From positions 1 to 41,242 of the forward strand of contig JAQXOB010000033.1 in the NCBI GenBank assembly GCA_029098305.1: DNA of 41,242 nucleotides, read 5' to 3'. The notes under the pieces are model-generated. The model had not been told where the DNA came from. It did no database searches and saw only the letters and a list, made by a program, of their open reading frames with translations. The stretch is from Clostridia bacterium. Its GTDB lineage: Bacteria; Bacillota; Clostridia; Oscillospirales; Acutalibacteraceae. Made by a program: the position numbers and the translations under genes. Of the stretch, positions 15,318 to 25,002 are shown piece after piece; position 1 is the first letter of the stretch; each line of letters opens with the position of its first letter.

Positions 15318-17605
15318 GTAAAACAATATTTCTGCGCAACATTTTGGTTTGTAGTGCTATTGTTGCAGTCTTGCTTTCATTTAGTCCCGCAACATTTTAT
15401 GCAGACGAAATCGGTACCGCTAAAAAATCAAAAATAATTGTTTCGCTTGGAGATTCTTATTCATCGGGAGAAGGAATTGACGATTTCTACGGATCAGAAC
15501 TTCCGATTGCTCAAAGAGTAGATAATGTCGATTGGCTTGCGCATAGATCAAAAAATGCGTGGTCTGGAATGTTGACACTTCCTGAAGTGTCCGGTGAAAT
15601 GAGCAAACACAGAAATGATAATTGGTATTTTGTTGCTTCTTCAGGTGCAGAAACAGAGCATTTGGAGAAATCACAGAAAAAATCATACAAAAAAACTGTT
15701 CCATTGACTGCAATTACTTATAAGACAATCAAGGGCGATACGGAACTGGAACCTCAGATTAATGTGTTTAATAAATTGGAGCGTGAAAACAAGAAAGCAG
15801 ATTATGTCACCTTGACTCTCGGGGGAAATGATGCTGATTTTGCCGGAATAGTATCTTCAGTCACAGTCGGATCTACATATCTAAATTTTAGCGGTTTGAA
15901 GGATAAAATCTCAAATGTATGGGAAAAGTTTTATTCTGCGGGTGGAATCAGAGATAATTTAAAAGCAGCATACAAATTAATTGCTGAAAAAGCCGGAGAA
16001 CAAGCAACTGTCATTGTAGCAGGTTATCCTAAATTGTATGATCAAAACGGCAAAGGAAAAGAGGTCAGCAAAGAGGAAGCAAAAGATGTAAATGAGGCAG
16101 TCAGCAATTTTAATCAAGAAATAGCTTTGCTGGTAGAGGAATGTCAAAAAGAGCATATTAAAATTGAATTTGTGTCTGTTGAAGATGAGTTTGAAAATCA
16201 CGGCGCTTACTCTGATGATCCTTGGATTAATTCTCTCGAAATGGTTCCTAAGGAACAAGATATTTCTGAATATGATATAAAAAATCGTGTGTTTGCCAGT
16301 GCTTATTCATTACATCCAAATTATAATGGAGCTTACAATGGATACAGAAAATGCGTACAAGATAGAATTGATTATTTAGAAAAACAAAAGAAGCAAACCT
16401 TAGAAAGTAATGTGAATACAGAAAACAAAGCAAGACCAAATGAAATTAATGTGAGCAATCAGGCTGACCGTGATATTGTTCTTGTTTTAGATGTTTCAGG
16501 AAGCATGGAGGGTACTCCGATCAATGAAACAAAAAGAGCAGCAGAAAAATTCGTTGATACAATAATAGAACAAGATGCCGGTACCGGGATTGTCGAGTAC
16601 AACTCTTCAGCAGAGATTGTAAGTGCTTTCAGCAATGACAGTCCTGTATTGAAGGATGCTATAAGTAGCATTAATGCAGATGGAGGAACCAATATTGAAG
16701 ATGGGCTTATAAAGGCAGAATCAATGTTGGCGAATAGCTCTGCTAATAAGAAAATTATTGTGTTAATGAGTGATGGCGAACCTAATAGAGGTAAAGAGGG
16801 CGAGGAATTAATTGCTTACGCTGATGAGCTGAAAAAGAAAGGAATATATATCTATACATTGGGTTTTTTTGAGAATGTTGAATACAAAGCAGGACCACAA
16901 TATTTGATGGAAATGCTTGCGAGTGACGGTTGCCATTATGAGGTTTCCGATGCGGACAGTCTTGTTTATTTCTTTGGCGATATTGCCGACCAAATAAGCG
17001 GTCAAAAATATATCTATGTGCGGATTGCGTGTCCTGTCGATGTGTCTGTTTCGCTATATGGAGAAACTTTAGATTCCTCTGAAAAAGGCTTCAATACGCG
17101 AACTTCTTTCGGAACATTGACCTTTGAAGATGCTAACACACAAACTACAAATAGTGTTGATTCATATAATTCTATTGCAGAATTAAATAATGATACAGAC
17201 AGAGTTAAAATCCTTCGGTTAAAGGAAGGCGACGATTATAATATAAAAATTGAGGGTACCGGACGAGGAAAAATGAATTATAGCATTGGATTTATGGATG
17301 AGAACGGAGAATATTCAGATTTCCGAAGATTTAACAACATTAAGATTACAAGAAAAACTCAAATAGATACTGTAGCGGAAGTATCAGACAAAACTGTACT
17401 TAACGTTGATGAAGACGGTGATGGCAAATATGATCTAACATATGAAGCAAAGACAAACGAAAGAGGAAAAGTTATTGATAATTCTTTCAAGTTTTATATT
17501 GTCTATGTTATAGTCGGTGGGTTAGGATTTATTGTAATTGTTTCAATAATTATTAATAAGATTAAAAAACAAAAAAAGAATGTTAGGAGAGATTATAATG
17601 GCTAA
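15314..17605 (+). CDS. Secreted SGNH/GDSL hydrolase fused to a von Willebrand A domain, membrane anchored
   Basis: This 763-residue protein has a signal peptide (residues 1-30). The SGNH hydrolase domain has catalytic Ser48 in LGDSYSSGEG, oxyanion-hole GGND at 170-173 and catalytic His334 in SLHPNYNGAY. A VWA domain starts near residue 387 with MIDAS motif DVSGS at 393-397 and a downstream SDGEPNRG. A beta-rich region and a C-terminal TM (about 727-750) with a basic tail follow. SGNH enzymes are esterases or lipases acting on lipid or carbohydrate esters; VWA domains bind ligands through a metal ion. The fusion suggests a cell-surface adhesin-esterase. It overlaps its neighbours at both ends (4 and 8 nt). 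Substrate unknown. Confidence 0.88.
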   Translation: MSKTIFLRNILVCSAIVAVLLSFSPATFYADEIGTAKKSKIIVSLGDSYSSGEGIDDFYGSELPIAQRVDNVDWLAHRSKNAWSGMLTLPEVSGEMSKHRNDNWYFVASSGAETEHLEKSQKKSYKKTVPLTAITYKTIKGDTELEPQINVFNKLERENKKADYVTLTLGGNDADFAGIVSSVTVGSTYLNFSGLKDKISNVWEKFYSAGGIRDNLKAAYKLIAEKAGEQATVIVAGYPKLYDQNGKGKEVSKEEAKDVNEAVSNFNQEIALLVEECQKEHIKIEFVSVEDEFENHGAYSDDPWINSLEMVPKEQDISEYDIKNRVFASAYSLHPNYNGAYNGYRKCVQDRIDYLEKQKKQTLESNVNTENKARPNEINVSNQADRDIVLVLDVSGSMEGTPINETKRAAEKFVDTIIEQDAGTGIVEYNSSAEIVSAFSNDSPVLKDAISSINADGGTNIEDGLIKAESMLANSSANKKIIVLMSDGEPNRGKEGEELIAYADELKKKGIYIYTLGFFENVEYKAGPQYLMEMLASDGCHYEVSDADSLVYFFGDIADQISGQKYIYVRIACPVDVSVSLYGETLDSSEKGFNTRTSFGTLTFEDANTQTTNSVDSYNSIAELNNDTDRVKILRLKEGDDYNIKIEGTGRGKMNYSIGFMDENGEYSDFRRFNNIKITRKTQIDTVAEVSDKTVLNVDEDGDGKYDLTYEAKTNERGKVIDNSFKFYIVYVIVGGLGFIVIVSIIINKIKKQKKNVRRDYNG

Positions 17606-18290
17606 ATACTGCGGAAACTGTGGCATGAAATCAGAAGACGATGCAAGAGTATGCGGAAACTGCGGAACACCTTATGATGGAGTTAAAACGCCAAAAACAG
17701 GTCTCAGCTCCAAAAGTAAGAAGAAAATCAAAAAAGTACTGTTGCTGAGCACAATAGGTCTTGTAATTATATTTGGCAGTATAGGTATATTTAACTTTGT
17801 TTCATATATGACAGGTTATGAAAAAGTACTTAACGAATTTGTGCAAGCCTTAAGTGATTATGATATTGATAAAGCGTTGTCAGTATCTAATACCGCAGGC
17901 TTTTTGCCTTATGATCAATCATTTGATTTAGAGGACGGTTTTTCAACAATGGTATCAAATTGGCTTGACAGTTATGAATCTCAAGTCGGTCATGATGTTA
18001 AATTGTCAAGCGAAATTGAGGATTCTTACAAATTATCAGACAGAAAGTATCAGCTTTTCTTGAAGGATTTGGAGAATACATATCAATATGACAGCGAAGG
18101 AATATCGGAAATAGTCTGTTTGAATATAAAATTGACCGCTGCAGGCTCAAGGGGAAAGAAAACTACATCAGTCAAAGATATATATATGGTAAAAGAAGAC
18201 GGAAAATGGTTAGTATATCTTGCGGCTAAAGACTATTCATTGTATTCCGTAGCTTCTTCATATTCTGCTTATAACAACATTTTTAATTAA
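17598..18290 (+). CDS. Zinc-ribbon single-TM protein with NTF2-like outer domain
   Basis: This 230-residue protein has ribbon YCGNCGMKSEDDARVCGNCG, a basic stretch (SSKSKKKIKKV), one TM (about residues 44-67) and an extracellular domain. That domain begins YEKVLNEFVQALSDYDIDKA and ends with the strand VKEDGKWLVYLA, the pattern of NTF2-like/DUF4878-type folds. The start at 17598 (AGGAGA upstream) overlaps the previous gene by 8 nt; the upstream ATG at 17580 is part of that overlap and has no RBS. The closest relative here is the next gene, with the same layout. The NTF2-like call is a fold guess from pattern; no enzyme residues stand out. Confidence 0.8.
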   Translation: MAKYCGNCGMKSEDDARVCGNCGTPYDGVKTPKTGLSSKSKKKIKKVLLLSTIGLVIIFGSIGIFNFVSYMTGYEKVLNEFVQALSDYDIDKALSVSNTAGFLPYDQSFDLEDGFSTMVSNWLDSYESQVGHDVKLSSEIEDSYKLSDRKYQLFLKDLENTYQYDSEGISEIVCLNIKLTAAGSRGKKTTSVKDIYMVKEDGKWLVYLAAKDYSLYSVASSYSAYNNIFN

Positions 18291-18365
18291 TTAAACAATA
18301 TGATAGACACTTGATAATGTGTCGCATATCGAAAAATATATTTACAGATTTAGGGGATGACAATT

Positions 18366-19016
18366 ATGTATTGTGGTAAATGCGGCACTTTAGTTGAAAG
18401 TGATATTATGTATTGCCCCAATTGCGGTAATAAAATAATAGATATAAATCAAAGCACACAAAAGCAACAAAGCATAAAAAAGAAAAGACTTCCTCGTCTA
18501 CTCGGAATTGTAGTCGGTGCAGTTGTTTTTGTTGTGCTCATTTGTTTTTTTATTAACGGCAGCGGTTATCGAAAAACTTTGAATAATTATTGTAAAGCTT
18601 ATGAAAATAACGATGTTGATTTAATGCATTCATCGGTTGTTGCGCAATATTGGACAAAATATATGGGTAGTGGTTCACATAGGGATGTCGAAGATATTAT
18701 GAAGAATAATGTACGCAAATGGGGTTGCGGAGAAATTACTAAAATTTCATATACGATTAACAGTGAAAAGCGAGCAACGAAGGAAGAATTGGAAGCGTTA
18801 GAGGATAATATTTATGTTTGGCTTGCGCACTGCGTTTACGATGAAGATGAATTCAATATATCAGATGCATATGTTTTGGATGTCGATTTAATTATTTATG
18901 GAACAGAAGGAATGAATAGCATTTATTTCCCTAACGGACTGCTGTTGATAAAAGAAAACGGAGAATGGCGTATACCATTTGGTCCGATTAAATGTTCCTT
19001 TTATAGTAATCAATAA
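18366..19016 (+). CDS. Zinc-ribbon single-TM protein with NTF2-like outer domain
   Basis: This 216-residue protein has ribbon YCGKCGTLVESDIMYCPNCG, basic residues (KKKRLPR), a TM (about residues 43-63, LLGIVVGAVVFVVLICFFI) and an extracellular domain. The domain begins YRKTLNNYCKAYENNDVDLM and ends LLLIKENGEWRIPFG, the same start and end logic as the preceding gene. The two may be diverged paralogues. The ATG at 18366 is 9 nt after AGGGG (18352-18356); the ATG at 18357 would touch the Shine-Dalgarno and is less likely. The 67-75 bp gaps on either side show no terminator. Confidence 0.8.
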   Translation: MYCGKCGTLVESDIMYCPNCGNKIIDINQSTQKQQSIKKKRLPRLLGIVVGAVVFVVLICFFINGSGYRKTLNNYCKAYENNDVDLMHSSVVAQYWTKYMGSGSHRDVEDIMKNNVRKWGCGEITKISYTINSEKRATKEELEALEDNIYVWLAHCVYDEDEFNISDAYVLDVDLIIYGTEGMNSIYFPNGLLLIKENGEWRIPFGPIKCSFYSNQ

Positions 19017-19082
19017 TTCTATTTAGTATTCAGTATTGAACAGTATCATCATACGAAGTCTTGTAATAGGTAGGGATTTAAT

Positions 19083-21062
19083 ATGTTTAAAAAAATAGTT
19101 TCATTTGTAACACTATTATGCATATTCGCTTCTACATCCAGTGCAATGGCATTTAATGTGAAATTATTGCGGTTGAGTGAGTATAGCGGTAAGTGTGGTT
19201 CGGAAGTCGAATGGACTCTTAATACTGAAACAGGTATGCTTAAAATAAGCGGCAATAATAAGATGAAGAATGATTATGCTCCGGCAACAGTTCCGTGGTA
19301 TGAACTAAGACATCTGGTAAAATCAGTGGTGATCGACGAGGGAATTACATCAATAGGAAGATATGTTTTTTGCGGATGCACAAATCTCACTAATGTGACA
19401 ATACCGGATAGTGTAACAATCATAGGTAAGCATGCATTTGAAGAGTGCGAGAACTTATCAAACATTACAATCCCAAATAGCGTAGAAACAATAGAAGATT
19501 TAGCTTTTGCAGATTGTAAAAGCCTATTAAGCATAACAATTCCAAGCAGTGTAGCATCAATTGAATGGGATGTATTTTGTAGATGTAAAAATATTGTGAC
19601 AATTAATGTAGACAGCGGGAATGATCGTTATATTTCTTGTGACGGCATACTGTTTGACAAAATAAATAAATCAATACTGCGTTACCCTTGCGGAAAAGCC
19701 GATGATTCGTATGTTATTCCGGAGGATGTGGTTACTATAGAATTTGGTGCTTTCAATTTTTGTGAGAATATTACAAGTATTACAATCCCCAGCAGTGTAA
19801 CAACAATACATAATTCATTTAATGGATGTTTAAATTTAAAGACGGTGTATAATTACAGCTCATTTAATATAGTAGAAGGAAGCACTAAGTGTGGATTTGT
19901 TGCATTAAATGCCGATAGAGTTATTAACAAAAAAGGGAAAGCCGATGTTGACATAGAAAGCTTGTTTGAAGAGGCAAATGATAATGACAATTCTGATACA
20001 AATAATAATTCAAATATCAACGGTATGTGCGGAGATAATTTAAAATGGGAATTAAATCTTGAAACAGGTTCCTTTACAATAAGCGGCAGCGGAGATATGA
20101 CGGAGTGTCACGATAGCACAACTGTACCGTGGAATGATTATAGAGAAGATATAAAGACTGTAACAATAAATCAAGGCGTTACATCCATAAGCGGTACGGC
20201 TTTTTATCATTGCTCAAGCCTCACAACAGTAACAATTCCGGATAGCGTTACATCCATAGAATGGGCTGCTTTTGAAGACTGTACAAACCTTACAAGCATA
20301 ATAATACCATACAGTGTTACATCAATGGGTCGGAGCGTTTTCTCCGGCTGTACAAATCTTATAAATGTAGCAATTCCTGATAACCTTACACAGATAGATG
20401 ATTCTTTATTTAAAAATTGCAAAAGTCTTACAGGCGTAATAATTCCAAATAAGGTTACGATGATATGCTACTCTGCTTTTGACGGCTGTACAAACCTCAA
20501 AAATGTAAAGATTTCGGATAGTGTTACATCAATAGAAGCTTGGGCTTTTCAACGCTGTACTAATCTTACAAGTGTGACAATTCCGAATAGCGTAACATAT
20601 ATATCGGATGCTTCTTTTTCTTACTGTGACAATTTGACAATATATGCTTACTCAGGCTCTTATGCGGAAACATATGCAAAAGAAAATAATATTAAATTCG
20701 TTTCACAGGGCGTATTTTACGATGAAGACAGTAACAGCGAAACTGATGATAAAAACTCCGCAAGCGAAGCAGATAATACAGATATTCAAACGCGAAGTTC
20801 ACATACAACAGGCGATAAAAACAACGATTCTGATTTTAATCTTATATTAATAATTGCAATATCATGTGTTGCCATAGTTGTCTGTGTAGCAATCGTAATA
20901 ACAATAAAAAGGATCAGAAAGAAGAATAAGAATTCTTATGCTTCTACATTTAATGATTATAACCCTGTCGCCACGGACGCAAATATTATATGTCCGAACT
21001 GCAACGCAACAAATAATTGTAATTCAAGCTTCTGTAAAAAATGTGGGCAAAAATTAACCTAG
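19083..21062 (+). CDS. BspA-type LRR_5 surface protein with TM and C-terminal zinc ribbon
   Basis: This 659-residue protein has a signal peptide (residues 1-24). Two blocks of LRR_5 repeats follow, each introduced by a W-x-L(N)-x-ETG module (about residues 35-70 and 315-350). Repeats follow the pattern L-x-(N/S)-(V/I)-T-I-P-(D/N)-S-V-T-x-I-x-x-x-A-F-x-x-C. After an Asp/Ser-rich stalk come one TM (about 582-603), KRIRKKNKN and a cytoplasmic double ribbon with Cys637, 640, 651 and 654. LRR_5 proteins bind host or microbial ligands. The placement is the reverse of the N-terminal ribbon proteins: here the ribbon is at the extreme C-terminus, yet still inside the cell. No sortase motif is present. 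Confidence 0.9.
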   Translation: MFKKIVSFVTLLCIFASTSSAMAFNVKLLRLSEYSGKCGSEVEWTLNTETGMLKISGNNKMKNDYAPATVPWYELRHLVKSVVIDEGITSIGRYVFCGCTNLTNVTIPDSVTIIGKHAFEECENLSNITIPNSVETIEDLAFADCKSLLSITIPSSVASIEWDVFCRCKNIVTINVDSGNDRYISCDGILFDKINKSILRYPCGKADDSYVIPEDVVTIEFGAFNFCENITSITIPSSVTTIHNSFNGCLNLKTVYNYSSFNIVEGSTKCGFVALNADRVINKKGKADVDIESLFEEANDNDNSDTNNNSNINGMCGDNLKWELNLETGSFTISGSGDMTECHDSTTVPWNDYREDIKTVTINQGVTSISGTAFYHCSSLTTVTIPDSVTSIEWAAFEDCTNLTSIIIPYSVTSMGRSVFSGCTNLINVAIPDNLTQIDDSLFKNCKSLTGVIIPNKVTMICYSAFDGCTNLKNVKISDSVTSIEAWAFQRCTNLTSVTIPNSVTYISDASFSYCDNLTIYAYSGSYAETYAKENNIKFVSQGVFYDEDSNSETDDKNSASEADNTDIQTRSSHTTGDKNNDSDFNLILIIAISCVAIVVCVAIVITIKRIRKKNKNSYASTFNDYNPVATDANIICPNCNATNNCNSSFCKKCGQKLT

Positions 21063-21159
21063 ATTAAAATTTCTTTTATATTGATGAGCATTCAAAAACT
21101 AATACTGTACTATAATTCCAATACTAACTTTAATACGCATTTGTTGAGGTGAAATAAAA

Positions 21160-23304
21160 ATGTATAAAAAGCTTATTTCTTTGGCTTTAATATTGCCATT
21201 GTTCGCTGGTATAATTAGTTCTTTATCAACTTACAGTGTGGCGCGTGCAGAAGTTATAGAATTAAATGAAGCAAATCCAAATGGCAATTATGGCAATAGC
21301 ATAACTTGGGATTTGGAAATCAGTACAGGAACCTTAACTATCAGCGGTGTCGGTGAAATGCCAAATGCCGTCGATGCAAGTGGTTTTCCGTGGTGGTCAT
21401 ACAGAGAGAATATTGAAAAAGTAGTAATCAGTGATGGGATAACATCAATTGGAGACAGTGCTTTTTATATGTACACAAATCTTACAAATGTTGAAATTCC
21501 TGAAAGTGTTAAAAAAATAGGAAATCGTGTGTTTACTTTTTGCGGCGGTTTAACCAGTGTAACTATACCGAACGGAGTAATAAGCATAGGCGACGGAGCA
21601 TTTTCTTACTGTGATTGGTTACAGAGTGTTACGCTTCCTGACAGTCTTGAAACGCTCGGAGAAGCTATGTTTTGTTGTTGCGAAAGTTTAAAAGGCATTA
21701 CCTTTCCTCCCAAAATTAAAATAATTCCATTAGCTTGTTTTCAGCAATGCAAAAGCTTATTTGAGATAACTATTCCTGAAAATATAACATCAATAGAATC
21801 ACTTGCGTTCTTTAATTGTCCAAATTTAAAAACTGTATACAATAACAGTTCTTTAAATATTGTTAAAGGTAGCCGTGATAATGGTGAGGTTGCCTATTAC
21901 GCAGATAAGGTAATTAATAAAAATGGAGTCGCTGACAATATAGATACTAATAATTCTGTAAATAGTTCAAGCAATAAAAACACCGGCTCAAATGCTAAGA
22001 AAAATTCAAATCAAAAGGGAACCTGCGGTAAAAATATAACATGGGAACTAAACGATAAAGGCGTTTTAACTATTAGTGGTTCGGGTGCAATGGATAATTA
22101 CAATTATTTTAATGGGCCAAACTCTCCTTGGTACTCCCGTAGAGATAAGATAACAACCTTGAAAATAAATCCCGGTGTTACTTCAATAGGAGATAGCAGT
22201 TTTTATGATTGTACAAATCTAAAAGATATAACAATTCCAAATACTGTTAAACTGATAGGATGTTATGCGTTTTCCGGCTGTGTTAACATTGCAGAATTAA
22301 CTATTCCCAATAGTGTCACAACTATCAAGTCATTTGCCTTTAATGGTTGCAAGGGAATTTCCATTCTGGAAATTCCGAATAGTGTTGCTACGATTGAATA
22401 CGATGCCTTTTCAGAGTGTACAGGACTTACAAACATCACTCTATCTAATAAAATGACTTCATTGGAAAATGAGTTGTTTCACAACTGCACAAATCTTGTT
22501 AGTATTACAATCCCGGATAAAGTCACATTAATAGGTGAATATGCTTTTTACGGCTGTACTAATCTTAAAAATGTTATTGTTCCTGAAAGCGTTACAATGA
22601 TAAGTGATGGAGCATTTTATGAATGCACAAAGCTTAATAGTATAGAGTTGACAAGTTCAATAAAGTCGATTGGGACAGGTGTGTTTTACGGTTGTACAAG
22701 TCTCGCAAGTATAATAATACCTGACGGAATAACAACTATAAGTAATTATACTTTTTTTGGATGTTCAAATCTGAAAAGCATTACAATTCCCGACAGCGTA
22801 TTATGGATAGAGAGCGATGCTTTTGAGAATTGCGGTAAAGTAACAATACATGGTTCCTCAAAATCATACGCTGAAACATATGCAAAAGAAAATAATATGA
22901 CATTTGTTACAGTAAATTATACAAGCGACAAAGACACTGACAGTGATAAAGAGAGTAAGGAAGCATCCGGTAAAACTGTAAGTACGGATACTCAAACAAA
23001 GATTCAAACAGAACCGACAAAAGCAAAAGATATTAAGAATACATATAGTAACTTTACCGTGATCCTCCTATTTGCAATAATTGGTATAGTTATAATCGCT
23101 ATTACAGCAATTATTTTAACAATAGTAGTAAAAAGGAAAAAAAGCGATAGTAAAAAAAGCGATAGTAAAAAAATTGATGATTCATTTAGCTCCCGTTATT
23201 CTAATACTTCTGACAATAGTATTTTATGTCCAAACTGTAGCACAGCTAATAATTTAAGCTCAGCCTTCTGCAAAAAATGCGGGCATAAATTAAATACAAA
23301 GTAA
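21160..23304 (+). CDS. BspA-type LRR_5 surface protein with TM and C-terminal zinc ribbon (paralogue)
   Basis: This 714-residue protein is a paralogue of the preceding gene. It has a signal peptide (1-30), a first LRR_5 block after WDLEISTGTLTISG, a low-complexity Asn/Ser linker (about residues 264-285), and a second, longer LRR_5 block after WELNDKGVLTISG. A KSYAETYAKENN repeat end is shared with the paralogue. Then come a Lys/Thr/Asp stalk, a TM (about 629-653), a Lys/Ser-rich segment with a duplicated KKSDS unit, and a cytoplasmic ribbon with Cys690, 693, 704 and 707. The start follows GAGGTGA. The 97-bp upstream gap has no evident terminator or strong promoter. Likely an adhesin; the ligand is unknown. 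Confidence 0.9.
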   Translation: MYKKLISLALILPLFAGIISSLSTYSVARAEVIELNEANPNGNYGNSITWDLEISTGTLTISGVGEMPNAVDASGFPWWSYRENIEKVVISDGITSIGDSAFYMYTNLTNVEIPESVKKIGNRVFTFCGGLTSVTIPNGVISIGDGAFSYCDWLQSVTLPDSLETLGEAMFCCCESLKGITFPPKIKIIPLACFQQCKSLFEITIPENITSIESLAFFNCPNLKTVYNNSSLNIVKGSRDNGEVAYYADKVINKNGVADNIDTNNSVNSSSNKNTGSNAKKNSNQKGTCGKNITWELNDKGVLTISGSGAMDNYNYFNGPNSPWYSRRDKITTLKINPGVTSIGDSSFYDCTNLKDITIPNTVKLIGCYAFSGCVNIAELTIPNSVTTIKSFAFNGCKGISILEIPNSVATIEYDAFSECTGLTNITLSNKMTSLENELFHNCTNLVSITIPDKVTLIGEYAFYGCTNLKNVIVPESVTMISDGAFYECTKLNSIELTSSIKSIGTGVFYGCTSLASIIIPDGITTISNYTFFGCSNLKSITIPDSVLWIESDAFENCGKVTIHGSSKSYAETYAKENNMTFVTVNYTSDKDTDSDKESKEASGKTVSTDTQTKIQTEPTKAKDIKNTYSNFTVILLFAIIGIVIIAITAIILTIVVKRKKSDSKKSDSKKIDDSFSSRYSNTSDNSILCPNCSTANNLSSAFCKKCGHKLNTK

Positions 23305-23350
23305 AAAGAAATTAACGAGTTCTTATATTTATAGCAAGGAGTAGATTTTC

Positions 23351-23809
23351 ATGAAAAAAATCTTAATTATAACGGCAATAATAATTTTAATCGTGGTTAC
23401 TGTTGCCGGGTGTAATGCTCAAAAAACCTCCGGCGATTATGAAGATGTAAAGAACATTACGCTAAACTCACAACAGCAAGCAATGTATGACAAAATTATT
23501 AGTAACAAATCCTCTTGGATAAGAAGAGACGGTAAACCTTGCAGGCGCATAGGTATTAATGAATTGGATGGCATATATTACCTTGCGTGTACTTATTATG
23601 ATGAGTTACCAAAGCAAGATTTTTCAGCAACCGTAACGGTTACATATCATTACAGAATAACAAATGGCGGCATCGAAGATAGAATAAGCTTAGACGAAGG
23701 AAATAAAGTCCAAATATGGTCAAATAACTTAAGCTCTGTTTCGTTTTCGGCAGATGGAACTTTAACAGAACAGCAGGACGATATTAAAAAACTGGTATCG
23801 AAAATATAA
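23351..23809 (+). CDS. Small lipoprotein
   Basis: This 152-residue protein begins with a basic N-terminus, a hydrophobic stretch and the lipobox TVAGC (Cys21), so it is predicted to be diacylglyceryl-modified and anchored outside the membrane. The mature part has about 130 residues with alternating strands (YYLACTYYDEL, TVTVTYHYRITNGG) and a C-terminal helix. There are no catalytic residues that I recognise, and no ribbon. It has a good Shine-Dalgarno (AAGGAG) and lies 46 nt after the LRR gene, inside the operon. Role unknown; possibly an outer partner of the membrane assembly. Confidence 0.75.
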   Translation: MKKILIITAIIILIVVTVAGCNAQKTSGDYEDVKNITLNSQQQAMYDKIISNKSSWIRRDGKPCRRIGINELDGIYYLACTYYDELPKQDFSATVTVTYHYRITNGGIEDRISLDEGNKVQIWSNNLSSVSFSADGTLTEQQDDIKKLVSKI

Positions 23810-23832
23810 CCTTAAAGGAATGATAAAATCAT

Positions 23833-24327
23833 ATGTATTGTAATAAATGCGGCAAGGGATTACCTGATGAGGCGATGTTCTGTAAATATTGTGGGGCAAA
23901 ACTAAATTGGAATGTGAGTGACGATGATTCCGCTTCTGCTGTAAAACTTCATAATGAGGTGTCAACTACTGATACGGATTATAACTATGAAATTCAAATG
24001 CAGGAAAATATTTTGAATCAATTAAACGCGGATTATACAAGCAAAAAAGAAAAGTTTGATGTGTGGCGAGCCGCTTGTCTCGGAATTGGGGGCGTTGCAG
24101 CTTTAATAGGCATAATCGGCGCAATGATGCTAAAGGAAAAATTATCAGCCGAAAATTTAAGTCTGACTTTTATTCCGTTTGCAGTTACAGCAGGATGCCT
24201 ATTAGGTTATGCCGGGAACCGTTCAACTCGATTATTAGCGATTAATCGTTTGGAACAAGATATTAATGATTGCAAAAATAATATTACAGCATTAAAAAAC
24301 AAACAAAATTCAAGGGGGAAAAAGTAA
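23833..24327 (+). CDS. Zinc-ribbon protein with coiled coil and two TM helices
   Basis: This 164-residue protein has N-terminal ribbon YCNKCGKGLPDEAMFCKYCG. A polar helical segment (about residues 48-76, MQENILNQLNADYTSKKEKF) looks like a coiled coil. A TM pair follows (about 80-100 and 111-131), then a second helical segment (LEQDINDCKNNITALKNKQN). Both ends are cytoplasmic, so it exposes little outside. The ATG lies 14 nt after AAGGA, a weak RBS. The stop is 1 nt before the next start, so the two genes are probably coupled. No family recognised beyond the ribbon. Confidence 0.78.
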   Translation: MYCNKCGKGLPDEAMFCKYCGAKLNWNVSDDDSASAVKLHNEVSTTDTDYNYEIQMQENILNQLNADYTSKKEKFDVWRAACLGIGGVAALIGIIGAMMLKEKLSAENLSLTFIPFAVTAGCLLGYAGNRSTRLLAINRLEQDINDCKNNITALKNKQNSRGKK

Positions 24328-24328
24328 T

Positions 24329-24967
24329 ATGAAATTTCAAGCAAAAGCTGATGCTATTGACTTAGCGGCAAAAAAGAGCAAAAGCGAAAAGGTGCAAATC
24401 GGCGGTTGGTCGCTTATGTTATTGTTAAGTTTCTTGTTTTTGAGCGTTGACGGAGGGGTAAGAAGTTTGGCTAAAGATTTCGATACTTCTCCTGACACAG
24501 TAAGAAACTGGTTATATATATTAATTGCAATTTGGGCAGTGTTTATCGTTGCCTCTATTGGTCTTGCAATTCATTACAGTACAGAATTAAAACGTCTGGA
24601 AAAAAGTTATATTCAACTGAATGAAGACTCAGTTTCAGGTGTTCATTTTTCATCAAAAGAGGATACAATCGGCACGACTTTCACAGTTGCTTACAAAGAC
24701 ATAACAAATGCTCGATACTATAATACAAATGGAGTTACTGTTGAAATAGTTACAAATCAAACTACATATAGTTGCTATCAAATACAAAATGCTGAGCAGG
24801 TTTCAAATCTAATAAATGAAAGAATAAAAAAAGCAAATATTAAAAATGCAGACAAAAAGTATTCACAAACAACTAATGACAGTGATACGGTTTTTTGCAT
24901 GAAATGCGGTTGCAAATTGCCGCAAGGATCGGATTTTTGTCCCAAATGCGGGTATGAGATACAGTAA
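24329..24967 (+). CDS. Two-TM protein with PH-like domain and C-terminal zinc ribbon
   Basis: This 212-residue protein has two TM helices (about residues 24-45 and 60-84). A cytoplasmic beta-rich segment of about 85 residues follows (IQLNEDSVSGVHFSSKEDTI through TTYSCYQIQNAEQVSNLINE). It resembles bacterial PH-like domains such as those in YdbS/YdbT-type proteins; this is a pattern-level guess. The C-terminal ribbon has Cys190, 193, 204 and 207. With two TM helices both termini lie inside, so the ribbon is again cytoplasmic. The RBS AGGGGG is good, and the gene is nearly fused to the previous one. Confidence 0.78.
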   Translation: MKFQAKADAIDLAAKKSKSEKVQIGGWSLMLLLSFLFLSVDGGVRSLAKDFDTSPDTVRNWLYILIAIWAVFIVASIGLAIHYSTELKRLEKSYIQLNEDSVSGVHFSSKEDTIGTTFTVAYKDITNARYYNTNGVTVEIVTNQTTYSCYQIQNAEQVSNLINERIKKANIKNADKKYSQTTNDSDTVFCMKCGCKLPQGSDFCPKCGYEIQ

Positions 24968-25002
24968 ATATTTAAATGTTATTATTTATGGGGAGAATGA
25001 TT

